Shown here one piece after another: positions 8,573 to 17,294 of a stretch of DNA of 64,000 nt; position 1 is the first letter of the stretch; each line of letters begins with the position of its first letter. This stretch comes from Chloroflexi bacterium HGW-Chloroflexi-4 (GTDB lineage Bacteria > Chloroflexota > Anaerolineae > Anaerolineales > Anaerolineaceae), in assembly GCA_002840715.1 (NCBI GenBank), contig PHBW01000023.1:1-64000 (forward strand), given 5' to 3'. The notes under the pieces are model-generated. The model was not told where the DNA came from, did not search any database, and saw nothing but the letters and a program-made list of their open reading frames with translations. Made by a program: the position numbers and the translations under genes.

Positions 8573-9922
8573 ATGGGCTGGATAAAATCCGTGATCAAAC
8601 GTTCAGGTGCGGTGGTGCCTTTTACGCCGGACAGAATTACAAATGCTATTTACCGCGCTGCAGTAGAGGTAGGTGGTCGTGATCGCGAGTTGGCAAAGGC
8701 TCTTTCCCAACAGGTCGTTGACATTCTCGAACGTAATCCCGACCCTGACTACATGCCTTTTATCGAAGAGATTCAAGACGTGGTCGAGAAGGTCTTGATC
8801 GAAAACGGACACGCCAAAGTTGCCAAGGCTTACATTCTTTATCGCAATGAACGCACCAATCACCGAAAACAGCAAGAAACTTTGTCCTCGCACTCAAATC
8901 AACCATCTCCCAACATTCCCTGGGCGAAGATCTGGCATATCCTGGATTGGGCAGTTGATCACGGGGTTAATACTGTTGAAGGATTGAACCACCGAATCAA
9001 GGCGGGTGAGTATTCTCAAATTGTGACCGAATCTGAAGCTGCCTACATGGTGGATGTTGAGCATGCAGTAAATGGCATTCTCGCCAGAAAAAGTGAACTT
9101 AAAATGGTGTTGATTACCGGACCATCTTCTTCAGGTAAAACCACTACGACAATCAAAATCAATCAAAAACTTAAAGAACACGGCCTTAAACTGGTCACTT
9201 TAAATGTAGACAACTATTTCTTAAATCTCGACATGCACCCAAAGGATGAATTTGGCGATTACGATTTTGAAACCCCCTTTGCGCTTGATTTGCAGTTGAT
9301 CAACAGCCAGCTTGCAGAACTTGTTGCGGGCAATCAAATTAATGTGCCTTTCTATGATTTCAAACTCGGCAAACGCGGACCAAACGTAACTCCCTTATCA
9401 CTCAAGCCAGACGAACTTTTGTTGATCGATTCACTTCATGGATTATTCCCCGGGTTGACCAGTGAAATTTCGAATGAGCAAAAGTACAAACTCTACCTTG
9501 AGCCGCTGCTCCAAATGAAAGGCATAGATGGCGAGTTCATCCATTGGACAGATATTCGACTGATGCGGCGCATGCTGCGCGATGCCGCGCAGCGTGCTTA
9601 CGATCCTCGTCAGACACTTGAGCACTGGCATTATGTTCGTGATGGTGAGATGAGACACATCATCCCCAACATTATTCAAGCAGATGAAATTATTAATTCT
9701 GCCATGCCCTTTGAATTGCCAATCTATACTCATCGCTTGCTTAATAATTTTCTTGATTGGCAGACTTATTACAAAAACGACCCGTTGCATGAAGATGCAT
9801 TTATGCGTGCCGACCGGGTGGCCGAACTTTTAAAAACTATTCATCCTGTGGAAGATGACAGTTATATCCCTTCTGATTCGGTCGTACGTGAATTTATTGG
9901 CGGATCGAGTTTAGATTATTGA
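8573..9922 (+). CDS. ATP-cone domain fused to uridine kinase-like P-loop kinase
   Basis: The N-terminal domain (about 1-95) is an ATP-cone, the nucleotide-sensing module of ribonucleotide reductases (SVIKRSGAVVPFTPDRITNAIYRAA). The second half is a P-loop kinase of the uridine kinase/phosphoribulokinase family: Walker A GPSSSGKTT near residue 183, then the NVDNYFLN and LLIDSLHGLFP motifs. The frame is open to 8465, but the ATG at 8573 has a GAGGGA ribosome binding site and begins directly with the ATP-cone. The likely reaction is NTP-dependent phosphorylation of uridine or a related substrate. The cone suggests allosteric control by ATP/dATP. Confidence 0.82.
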   Translation: MGWIKSVIKRSGAVVPFTPDRITNAIYRAAVEVGGRDRELAKALSQQVVDILERNPDPDYMPFIEEIQDVVEKVLIENGHAKVAKAYILYRNERTNHRKQQETLSSHSNQPSPNIPWAKIWHILDWAVDHGVNTVEGLNHRIKAGEYSQIVTESEAAYMVDVEHAVNGILARKSELKMVLITGPSSSGKTTTTIKINQKLKEHGLKLVTLNVDNYFLNLDMHPKDEFGDYDFETPFALDLQLINSQLAELVAGNQINVPFYDFKLGKRGPNVTPLSLKPDELLLIDSLHGLFPGLTSEISNEQKYKLYLEPLLQMKGIDGEFIHWTDIRLMRRMLRDAAQRAYDPRQTLEHWHYVRDGEMRHIIPNIIQADEIINSAMPFELPIYTHRLLNNFLDWQTYYKNDPLHEDAFMRADRVAELLKTIHPVEDDSYIPSDSVVREFIGGSSLDY

Positions 9923-9932
9923 TGGTGTATAA

Positions 9933-11048
9933 ATGACCGAAAAAGAAAAAAAGAAATATATACCCAATCCGCACAAAGACCGCAGTTTGGTACTGCGTTT
10001 TAGGGCAGGACAAAATATTGTAATTACGTTGATGAGCTTTGCTTTTTCGGTTGCAGCTACGCGGCTCTTCCTTGAATTAACAGGCTATCCTAAGTTGGGT
10101 GGAGGGGAGTTGCACATTGCTCATGTCTTGTGGGGCGGCTTGCTCCTCTTTGCTGCCGCTTTAATTCCCATTATCTTTGTTAATGATTGGGCGGTCACTC
10201 TTTCTGCTTTGATAGCCGGTTTGGGGGTTGGGTTATTTATTGATGAAGTAGGCAAGTTTATCACCAGCACCAATGATTATTTTCACCCTTCAGCCGCTCC
10301 AATTGTCTACGTCTTTTTTTTGCTAACGGTTTTATTGGCCTTTCAAGTCAGACAGAATAGGCCAAAATCCACTAGATCCAGAATGTATGAAATCCTGGAA
10401 CATTTTTCAGAAGTCCTTGACCGTGATCTCTCGGCATATGAACGCGAAAAAATGATCCAATCATTGTCTGATGTTATTAAAAATGAAGATCGCAAAGATT
10501 TATGCGCCTTGGCTGAATCCATGCTGCAATATTTACAGAATAATAACCTTCAAGTAAAAAACATCCATCCAAATTTTCTAGATAGAATGAAAATTAGTAT
10601 GATCAAATTTGAACGGAAATTCCTATCCCGACCAAAATTAAAGCTCTTCATCTTGATTGGTATGGTGGGTAGTGCCGTCTGGTCTTTAATCTCGCCGGTG
10701 TTTTTCTTCTCAATTTCTAAAAAAGCTGAAGAGTTGCAAGTTTTTTATGAAGAGTTGTTTTCAAACAGACTGGTTCGCAATCTCAGCGGCTTGAATTGGT
10801 TTGAAGCAAGGGTTCTAATGGAGGGAAGTCTGGCGTTGGTGATATTGGCAGCAGCTTTCCTCTTTCTAATAAAGAAAGAAAAACTGGGTACGTGGCTGGG
10901 GATGATAAGCTTGATCTTGGCCATCACCATGGTAAATTTACTTGTCTTTTATTTTGAACAGTTTTCGACAATTTTATTGGCGACATTTCAGTTTTTAGTG
11001 TTGGTTTTGATCATGAGATATCGCAAGCGTTTTATCCTTACGCATTGA
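9933..11048 (+). CDS. Polytopic membrane protein of unknown function
   Basis: I do not recognise this family. The 371-residue product has about eight hydrophobic segments in two blocks (roughly residues 28-145 and 235-365). They are separated by a charged cytoplasmic-looking region of about 90 residues containing EVLDRDLSAYEREKMIQSLSDVIKNEDRKD. The protein starts with a highly basic tail (EKEKKKYIPNPHKDR). It starts 10 nt after the kinase gene and its end lies 11 nt before the next ATG, so these genes are probably one operon. Confidence 0.7.
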   Translation: MTEKEKKKYIPNPHKDRSLVLRFRAGQNIVITLMSFAFSVAATRLFLELTGYPKLGGGELHIAHVLWGGLLLFAAALIPIIFVNDWAVTLSALIAGLGVGLFIDEVGKFITSTNDYFHPSAAPIVYVFFLLTVLLAFQVRQNRPKSTRSRMYEILEHFSEVLDRDLSAYEREKMIQSLSDVIKNEDRKDLCALAESMLQYLQNNNLQVKNIHPNFLDRMKISMIKFERKFLSRPKLKLFILIGMVGSAVWSLISPVFFFSISKKAEELQVFYEELFSNRLVRNLSGLNWFEARVLMEGSLALVILAAAFLFLIKKEKLGTWLGMISLILAITMVNLLVFYFEQFSTILLATFQFLVLVLIMRYRKRFILTH

Positions 11049-11059
11049 CAGGAAAAAAC

Positions 11060-11605
11060 ATGGCAGACAACATTACAGACAACATTACAGCTTTACCTTA
11101 TCCCGAATCTTACTGGGTTAAACATCAATTATTCATGGCTGGTGAGTATCCAGCCAGGTTTAATGAGCTTGAAACCCGCCGCAGGCTTCAATCGCTGATT
11201 CGTTTGGGTATTGTTCGATTCATCGATTTAACTCATCAACAAGACTTCATGCCGAAATACGAGGAAATGCTTCTCGATGAGGGCAACGGATATATGAAAA
11301 GGATGGCTTATTCACATCATCCCATAATCGACCGCTCCATTCCCTCCATCGAAAAAATGAAAACGATCCTGGATGAAATAGATGAAAGCCTTTCAAAGCA
11401 TGAACCTGTTTATATTCATTGCATTGCCGGCATCGGACGCACTGGCACGGTGGTGGGATGTTATCTGATCAGACACGGCCATCAACCTGAAGATGTTTTA
11501 CCTGAGATCCAAAAACTTCGTCACCAGGTTCCCAGTCGATGGATGCGCAGTCCTGAAGCAGATGAACAGGTTGCTTTTATGTTGTCATGGAAACACGGTT
11601 TGTAG
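11060..11605 (+). CDS. Dual-specificity/tyrosine phosphatase-like protein
   Basis: The PTP signature HCIAGIGRTG (HCxxGxxR loop with nucleophilic Cys and phosphate-binding Arg) is intact near residue 125. A conserved DLTHQQDF segment further upstream could carry the general acid Asp. The 181-residue product is a single catalytic domain without membrane segments. I chose the ATG at 11060, preceded by CAGGAAAA, over the TTG at 11045. The substrate could be phosphoprotein or a small phosphorylated metabolite. Confidence 0.82.
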   Translation: MADNITDNITALPYPESYWVKHQLFMAGEYPARFNELETRRRLQSLIRLGIVRFIDLTHQQDFMPKYEEMLLDEGNGYMKRMAYSHHPIIDRSIPSIEKMKTILDEIDESLSKHEPVYIHCIAGIGRTGTVVGCYLIRHGHQPEDVLPEIQKLRHQVPSRWMRSPEADEQVAFMLSWKHGL

Positions 11606-11685
11606 AGCGCAAACTTGGAATACTGTATAATTCTTACGGTGTTGGATGTGATTTAATAATTTACAAAAATTTTATTAAATTATTA

Positions 11686-11706
11686 TTACAGTGAGACAGA
11701 CTGTAA
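11686..11706. promoter_or_regulatory. Inverted repeat upstream of the VWA-PP2C-kinase genes
   Basis: TTACAGT (11686-11692) and ACTGTAA (11700-11706) form a 7-bp inverted repeat with a 7-nt spacer. It lies in an AT-rich 247-nt gap before the VWA gene. A TATAAT-like sequence (about 11626) lies upstream without a good -35. The repeat has the geometry of a dimeric regulator's operator; no regulator is identified. Confidence 0.35.
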
Positions 11707-11852
11707 ATTACAATTTGAACGTAAAGGTAGAAAAGAGTGGATCCTAACAGCGAACAGTGATTCACAAATCTCGAACACATTTTAAAATTGACGAGAAATA
11801 ATTAGCGGTCTGCGATTCACACACACTTTTTTTGATTATTTGGAGGTTTCAC

Positions 11853-12698
11853 ATGTATTCAGCAGAAATCAGTCGTATGAACCCCACCTGTTTCCTTTTC
11901 CTGGTTGATCATTCCACCTCTATGCAAAACCCTATTATGGGCGTTGCAGGCAATCCGAAAAAATCTGAATTTGTTGCGGATGCCTTGAACAAGGTCATCC
12001 AAAGCTTGGTGGTTTCTGCCTCCAAAGATATGGAGATTCGAAAGTATTATCAAGTGGGTGTCATTGGCTATGGTTTTGAAGTGAAATCAGCTTTGGGCGG
12101 GGAATTGGCTGAATCTGACCTGGTTTGGATTGATGATATTTATGAACATCCATTGCGCATCGAAGACCGCGTAAAAAAAGAATCTGACGGCGTGGGTGGT
12201 TTTATTGAAGTCAGCACTAAATTCCCGGTCTGGGTGGATGCAGTCTCCCGCGGCCAAACACCCATGTGTGCTGCCTTGAATAAGGCTCATGAAATTCTGG
12301 CTGCCTGGGTTGAGGAACACCCGCAGTCCTATCCTCCCACTGTGATCAATCTGACTGATGGTGAGGCCAACGATGGTGATGCGCGCGTACCCGCCGAATT
12401 GATCAAATCGCTTGCCACTGAAGACGGTAATTGCACCATCCTTACCGTCCATTCATCCTCCAATGAACTATCCCGGCAAATCGTTTTCCCAATGGAAGCC
12501 AAAGATTTGCCTGATCACTTCTCACGAGTCATGTTTGATGTCAGCAGCCCATTGACCCCCAAGATGCGTGCTACCAGTGAAGAGCTTATGGGTACAACGC
12601 TTCAAGAGGGTGCTCGCGGTTTGGTCTATAATGCCGATATTGCAGGCATCGTCCAAGCTCTCGAGATTGGAACCCGTCCAGCCAACATACAGTTGTAA
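11853..12698 (+). CDS. TerY-like von Willebrand factor A domain protein
   Basis: A single VWA domain with a complete metal-ion adhesion site: DHSTS near residue 22, the Thr in GQTPM near 132, and Asp in NLTDGE near 160. There is no signal peptide, so it is cytoplasmic, like TerY-type VWA proteins. The ATG at 11853 follows TTTGGAGG; the in-frame TTG at 11832 is rejected. It is followed 7 nt later by a PP2C phosphatase and then a kinase-like gene. That is the three-gene TerY-P arrangement, in which VWA, phosphatase and kinase are thought to act as one phosphosignalling unit. Confidence 0.85.
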   Translation: MYSAEISRMNPTCFLFLVDHSTSMQNPIMGVAGNPKKSEFVADALNKVIQSLVVSASKDMEIRKYYQVGVIGYGFEVKSALGGELAESDLVWIDDIYEHPLRIEDRVKKESDGVGGFIEVSTKFPVWVDAVSRGQTPMCAALNKAHEILAAWVEEHPQSYPPTVINLTDGEANDGDARVPAELIKSLATEDGNCTILTVHSSSNELSRQIVFPMEAKDLPDHFSRVMFDVSSPLTPKMRATSEELMGTTLQEGARGLVYNADIAGIVQALEIGTRPANIQL

Positions 12699-12705
12699 GT
12701 AACAG

Positions 12706-13476
12706 ATGAAATTGGTGTGGAAGTCTTTCAGCCTCTGCAAGGAGGGCAACCGTGAAGAGGAAAACGAGGATGCTGTCTATCCTCAGCTCGTAAACGGCAG
12801 CAGTTTGGTTGCAGATCATTTTAGCTGCGCCATGGCTGATGGTGCCACTTCCTCTTCTTTTTCAAAGTTATGGGCGAATCTATTGGTTAAAGAGTCAAGT
12901 CAATCGCACAATTTATCGACTGATTTTAATCAGACGATTAACGCTGCCCGCGCTTCATGGAAGGCAGCCCTCCCTGATCAAGATCTGCCCTGGCCGACCG
13001 CCATTAAAGTTCGGCAGGGTGCTTTTTCCACACTGATGAGTTTTCAAATCTGGCAAAAAAACGGAAATTACCTCCCATCAGCTCCTCCCCCTGATCACGG
13101 ATGGATGGCCAGTGCAGTAGGAGATACCTGCCTTTTTCTTGTGGTAAAGGGTAAATTCGTTTCAACTTTTCCATTTACCCAAGCAAAGGAATTTTCAAAC
13201 ACTCCTGAGCTTGTCTCAACCAACCTAGCATATACCCGTACAATGGCAGGGTCCATTTCTGGCAAATGGCAGCGTGGTGACCATTTTCTGATTGCCACCG
13301 ATGCCCTTTCAGAATGGATGATCCGTAATCTTGAATCGGGATCTTTAACCTGGCCGTTGGTGAGTGAGAATCTAACCTCACTTGTTAGATACCAAACCTG
13401 GATAAGGTATTTGCGCAGACAGGCGTTAATAAAAAATGACGATACTAGTTTAATTTGTTTAACGGTGGATGATTAA
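12706..13476 (+). CDS. PP2C-family serine/threonine phosphatase
   Basis: The protein has the PPM/PP2C metal-binding motifs: ENEDA near residue 20, AMADGATSS near 42, VGDTCLFLVV in the middle, and IATDALSEW near 200. The aspartates coordinate the two catalytic Mn/Mg ions. At 256 residues it is a bare catalytic domain. The first motif is somewhat diverged (NREEENEDAVYP), as in TerY-linked PP2C proteins. It most likely dephosphorylates the partner or substrates of the adjacent kinase-like protein. Confidence 0.85.
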   Translation: MKLVWKSFSLCKEGNREEENEDAVYPQLVNGSSLVADHFSCAMADGATSSSFSKLWANLLVKESSQSHNLSTDFNQTINAARASWKAALPDQDLPWPTAIKVRQGAFSTLMSFQIWQKNGNYLPSAPPPDHGWMASAVGDTCLFLVVKGKFVSTFPFTQAKEFSNTPELVSTNLAYTRTMAGSISGKWQRGDHFLIATDALSEWMIRNLESGSLTWPLVSENLTSLVRYQTWIRYLRRQALIKNDDTSLICLTVDD

Positions 13477-13497
13477 CAATATGGAGAAGTCAGGTTC

Positions 13498-15075
13498 ATG
13501 AAGTACCCGGCGTTTAATGAATACCAGGCAGCACTTCAGCATCCTTCCAGATGCCTGATTCCAGCCGGTTTGCAGCAGTGTATCGCTGAGGCGGACTTAT
13601 GGGGTTTGCCGAGAGTGCGCTCGGGCGGTTTTGCACTAACTTATAAACTCACTGATGGAAATTCTACTTACGCGCTGCGCTGTTTCCACAGGCATGTCAC
13701 TGATCGCGCAGAGCGTTATGCCAGCATTAACCGTTACATCCAAAAGGCTGGGGTGGATTACCTCGAAGCCATCCAATATATTGCCAATGGCATCAACATT
13801 AAAGGAACTTCTTTTCCGATTACCTACATGAAATGGGTCGAAGGCGAGACTCTTGAATCTTATGTCATCCGTAACCTTGATAAACCTGCTGTGCTTGAAG
13901 AACTCTCATCCCAGTTTTATCAAATTGTTATGGATCTTGAACAACGAACCATTACCCACGGAGACCTCTCTCATCACAATATCATGGTGCGCAATTCGAA
14001 ATTGGTTTTAGTCGATTATGACGGCATGAATGTGCCTGAAATGAAACAAAAACAGTCATGTGAAATTGGCAATCCGCATTTTCAACATCCTGGCCGCGAT
14101 GAAACAATCTTTGATTTGACCACCGATCGTTTCTCTAGCATTGTCATCTACATGGCTTTGAAGGCACTCTCTATTGATAAAAAGTTCTGGTACTCCTATG
14201 AAACCGGTGGCGAGGGTTTGCTCTTCCGCCGTGCGGATTTTGAACACCCATGGCAATCGCCTCTGCTGCAAGAGATGGAAACCATCGCTGCCTTGAACCG
14301 GGATGTTCGTCAATTCCGCCAGATTTGTATGATGGACGTTCATGATGTACCCAGACTCGAAGAGTTTGCAAACGGACTGAGCCTTGATTTCTTCACCACC
14401 ATCAACGATGCCGGCAGCGTGGAACCCGAAAGAACCATTTATTTGGACGCCCAAAAGAAATATCTGTTTCTCTCAAGATTGGGTGAGATTGTTAGTGTGG
14501 TGGGCAGGATTGATGAGATTTTCGACGGTAAAACCCGTGATGGGGTGCCGCATGTTTTCTTCAACTTTGGCAATTGGAAGATGAAATGCTTCACCGTTGT
14601 GTTATGGGATGAAGCTTTAAGTCTCATGCAAACCACAGGCATTGATCCCCAGGAATACAAAAACAAATGGGTCAGTGTTACCGGTATGTTGACTTCTTAC
14701 AAACGCAGGCCTCAGATGATCGTCAACACGCCTTTTGATATTGAAATTCTGGATGAAGAGCGGGTCAATCAAAAAATTGCGGCATCCAGTCCTTTCTGGT
14801 TTGTGCGCAAATCTCAATCTGTGGCAGCACCTTTAAGAAAGATTGCGGTTCAAAATCACCTTTCTGTTGAGCCGCAGCCGGTGAACAACCAACCCGTGGC
14901 TCAAATTCCCCCGGCACAAGTTGCAGTTGATAACTCACTTCCTTTTATTGATATTAATCCCCAGGTGGCCAATCCACTCGATATAAATAATGATGTAGTC
15001 GGCAAAATCAACGATCTCTATAAGAATGTTAAAACCGGCACTCGGACTGTCAAACGCAAGAAAAAAGCTCATTAA
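13498..15075 (+). CDS. Protein kinase-like protein with C-terminal OB-fold-like region
   Basis: The N-terminal 270 residues form a protein-kinase-like fold. The catalytic loop is HGDLSHHNIMV (HxDxxxxN) and LVDYDGM replaces DFG. The usual VAIK lysine appears as Arg in YALRCF, so ATP use may be atypical. A beta-rich region at about 300-420 (GEIVSVVGRIDEIF to WVSVTGMLTSYKRRPQMIV) looks like an OB fold, suggesting nucleic-acid binding. The last 90 residues are Pro/Gln/Val-rich with a basic end. It is the third member of the VWA-PP2C-kinase set. Confidence 0.8.
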   Translation: MKYPAFNEYQAALQHPSRCLIPAGLQQCIAEADLWGLPRVRSGGFALTYKLTDGNSTYALRCFHRHVTDRAERYASINRYIQKAGVDYLEAIQYIANGINIKGTSFPITYMKWVEGETLESYVIRNLDKPAVLEELSSQFYQIVMDLEQRTITHGDLSHHNIMVRNSKLVLVDYDGMNVPEMKQKQSCEIGNPHFQHPGRDETIFDLTTDRFSSIVIYMALKALSIDKKFWYSYETGGEGLLFRRADFEHPWQSPLLQEMETIAALNRDVRQFRQICMMDVHDVPRLEEFANGLSLDFFTTINDAGSVEPERTIYLDAQKKYLFLSRLGEIVSVVGRIDEIFDGKTRDGVPHVFFNFGNWKMKCFTVVLWDEALSLMQTTGIDPQEYKNKWVSVTGMLTSYKRRPQMIVNTPFDIEILDEERVNQKIAASSPFWFVRKSQSVAAPLRKIAVQNHLSVEPQPVNNQPVAQIPPAQVAVDNSLPFIDINPQVANPLDINNDVVGKINDLYKNVKTGTRTVKRKKKAH

Positions 15076-15077
15076 AA

Positions 15078-15102
15078 AGACCGGTCTTTCCGGTTTGTTT
15101 CA
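15078..15102 (+). terminator. Weak terminator after the kinase-like gene
   Basis: ACCGG and CCGGT form a short stem around TCTTT, followed by TTTGTTT. The stem is short but lies exactly at the end of the signalling operon and just before the rplI promoter. Confidence 0.45.
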
Positions 15103-15131
15103 TTGACCAATCCCCCTGCATGAGGTAAAAT
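15103..15131 (+). promoter_or_regulatory. Sigma-70-type promoter for rplI
   Basis: TTGACC (15103-15108) and TAAAAT (15126-15131) are spaced by exactly 17 nt. Transcription would begin near 15138, giving a leader of about 50 nt before the L9 ATG. It lies directly after the preceding operon's terminator, which supports independent expression of rplI. Confidence 0.7.
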
Positions 15132-15187
15132 TTTTAGTTGACGCGCGTTGTACCCTTCGCGTGAATCTATTTCGAAAGGGCTTGAAA

Positions 15188-15799
15188 ATGAAAGTCTTAT
15201 TGATCAAAGATGTTTATAAACTGGGTCATGCCGGCGATGTCAAGAAAGTCGCTGATGGTTTTGGCCGCAATTTCCTCCTTCCGCAGGGTTTGGCTGTGTT
15301 GGCCACCCCGGGGGCCTTATCTACGGTCGAACGCATTCGCTCCAAAGCCGCTGTTATGCGCGCCGCTTTGAACCAGGAAATGAGCGGACTTGCCGAACAG
15401 TTGGAAGGTGTTGAACTTACCTTCGTCACCAAAGCCGGTGAAACGGGCAAACTTTACGGTTCCATCACTTCACAAATGGTTGCCGATGCCTTGAATCAAA
15501 AAATGGGTACAAAGATTGAACGTCATCAGATCGAATCTGAACCCATTCGCAACCTTGGCGAACATCATGCCACCGTGCGTTTAACCATTGACCTCAATCC
15601 GAAAGTAAAAGTTGTTGTTTCCCGCGAAGGTGAATCCACCCTCAAAGACAGCAAGAGCAAAGCTAAAGTTGAGAAAGCTGTTGAACCCGTGGTTGAAACC
15701 CCTGTTGCTGAAGCTGTGATTGTCGAAGAACCTGTTGTAGAAGCACCTGTTGTTGAAGAAATCGTTGCTGACGAAGCTCCTGAAGCCGCAGCAGAATAG
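15188..15799 (+). CDS. rplI: 50S ribosomal protein L9 with extended acidic tail
   Basis: L9 binds 23S rRNA near the L1 stalk and spans to the neighbouring ribosome. The N-terminal domain MKVLLIKDVYKLGHAGDVKKVADGFGRNFLLPQGLA is canonical, followed by the connecting helix and the C-terminal domain to about residue 148. About 55 extra residues follow, rich in Val, Glu, Ala and Pro with repeated VVE/VEAP units. I chose the ATG at 15188 (GAAAGGG upstream) over the GTG at 15161, because L9 normally begins MKVLL. Confidence 0.93.
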   Translation: MKVLLIKDVYKLGHAGDVKKVADGFGRNFLLPQGLAVLATPGALSTVERIRSKAAVMRAALNQEMSGLAEQLEGVELTFVTKAGETGKLYGSITSQMVADALNQKMGTKIERHQIESEPIRNLGEHHATVRLTIDLNPKVKVVVSREGESTLKDSKSKAKVEKAVEPVVETPVAEAVIVEEPVVEAPVVEEIVADEAPEAAAE

Positions 15800-15824
15800 A
15801 AAACGCGTTTCAGACCAACAATTT

Positions 15825-15866
15825 GACCGGCCAGTTCAGCCTCACGGCTGGCTGACCGGTCTTTAG
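15825..15866 (+). terminator. Terminator between rplI and the RodZ-like gene
   Basis: GACCGG (15825-15830) and CCGGTC (15856-15861) bracket an inner stem AGCC-TCAC-GGCT, with CTTTAG after it. The stem is long and GC-rich but the T-run is short. It may only partly terminate and let the downstream gene be transcribed. Confidence 0.6.
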
Positions 15867-15881
15867 TAAAAAGTGAAAATT

Positions 15882-17294
15882 ATGGCGAAATCAGCAGGCC
15901 AATTATTACGAAGCAAGCGTGAAGAGCAGAAATTGTCCCTTGAGCAGGCTGCTCAAGAGACTAATATTCGCATTCAGTTTCTTCAGGCTATTGAAGAAGA
16001 CCGCATGGGGACAATTTCGTCTCTGGCGCAGCAGCGCGGTTTTATTCGTTTATATGCTTCTTATCTAGGTCTTAATCCTCTAGAAATTTTTGATTCTCCA
16101 GTTCCTGGGGAGGTTAAAGAAACACCGATTTCCAAACCAGTTCTTGGCGAAAATCAGGCTAATCATGTTGACACTGATAATGAGCAGGCTGTTGAAACGC
16201 CGCAAAATAGCATTCTCGAATTTGTCACCAATAAATTGCCCAAAAAGGCAAAGAGAAGCCAGAAACCGGTTCAACCCCCCGTCGTTGAAGAAGTGAAAAT
16301 CGATAAAGTATCGACAGCAATTTTCAAATCCATTGGTGCCGATTTGCAGCAGCAGCGTGAAGCTCTGGGGCTCTCACGTTATGACATTGAACGTCAGATC
16401 AAGATCCGTGAATTATATATTTATGCACTAGAAAACGGTCTGGTGGATGATCTGCCTTCCACAGTTCAAGGCCGCGGCATGCTCAATAATTATGCCGCTT
16501 TCATGAACCTGGAGCCTGAACCCATGCAAACCCGTTTTGCAGAGGGGTTGCAGCAGCTCCGCATTGAAAATGCAGAAGAAGAACTTGCGAAAAAGAAAAA
16601 TCCTGAGATTAGAAAATTCAATGCACCCATTACTGGTTGGCGGCGCTATTTGACGCCTGACCTCTTAGTTGGGGGTGGAGTCTTTGCGGTCTTGTTTGTA
16701 TTAATAATCTGGGGCGCTTTGCAGGTGATTGGTTCGTCAAAAACCACAGTTCAGCCGACCACTGAGCCGATTGCCAACATTCTGGTTGGCACCGATACCC
16801 CTGCTGCACTTCCCGAACAGGTAACGCCAGATTCACAATTGACCGTCACGTCAACCGGAGAATCATCCATCAATACTCCCTCTGTTGATCTGATGGCAAC
16901 AATCGCCGCAGTGGATACCAAACCCATTCAACTGGTGGTGATCGCTTATCAGCGTGCGTTTATGAAGGTCATTGTTGATGGCAAAGAAGTATTTGTGGGT
17001 AGAACTGTTCCCGGAAGCGTCTATTCGTATTCAGGGTCTACCCGAATTACATTAACAAGCGGCAACGCCTCTGCTTTACAAATCTATTTCAACCAGCAAG
17101 ACCTGGGCATTCTCGGTGGCAGCGGTCAGATATTGAATATGGACTTTACTAATGATGGTCTGGCAACTGCAACACCGCAGGTAACCGCACAGCCGACGGC
17201 CACTTCGCTGCCGACGCATACACAAGCGCCATCTCAAACCCCAACTGTGACGCCCACCCCACCAACACCTACCGTAACACCCTTCAGACCATGA
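15882..17294 (+). CDS. RodZ-like membrane protein with two helix-turn-helix domains
   Basis: Two Cro/RodZ-type HTH_25 domains are visible in tandem. The first (about residues 5-70) contains LLRSKREEQKLSLEQAAQETNIRIQFL; the second (about 148-220) contains QQREALGLSRYDIERQIKIR. A single membrane segment follows near 260-285 (LLVGGGVFAVLFVLIIWGAL), then an outside beta-rich domain (IQLVVIAYQRAFMKVIVDGKEVFVGRTVPG), as in RodZ C-termini. The protein ends in a Thr/Pro-rich tail. A duplicated HTH is unusual for RodZ, which links MreB to the cell wall. A GTG at 15873 is an alternative start. Confidence 0.75.
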   Translation: MAKSAGQLLRSKREEQKLSLEQAAQETNIRIQFLQAIEEDRMGTISSLAQQRGFIRLYASYLGLNPLEIFDSPVPGEVKETPISKPVLGENQANHVDTDNEQAVETPQNSILEFVTNKLPKKAKRSQKPVQPPVVEEVKIDKVSTAIFKSIGADLQQQREALGLSRYDIERQIKIRELYIYALENGLVDDLPSTVQGRGMLNNYAAFMNLEPEPMQTRFAEGLQQLRIENAEEELAKKKNPEIRKFNAPITGWRRYLTPDLLVGGGVFAVLFVLIIWGALQVIGSSKTTVQPTTEPIANILVGTDTPAALPEQVTPDSQLTVTSTGESSINTPSVDLMATIAAVDTKPIQLVVIAYQRAFMKVIVDGKEVFVGRTVPGSVYSYSGSTRITLTSGNASALQIYFNQQDLGILGGSGQILNMDFTNDGLATATPQVTAQPTATSLPTHTQAPSQTPTVTPTPPTPTVTPFRP

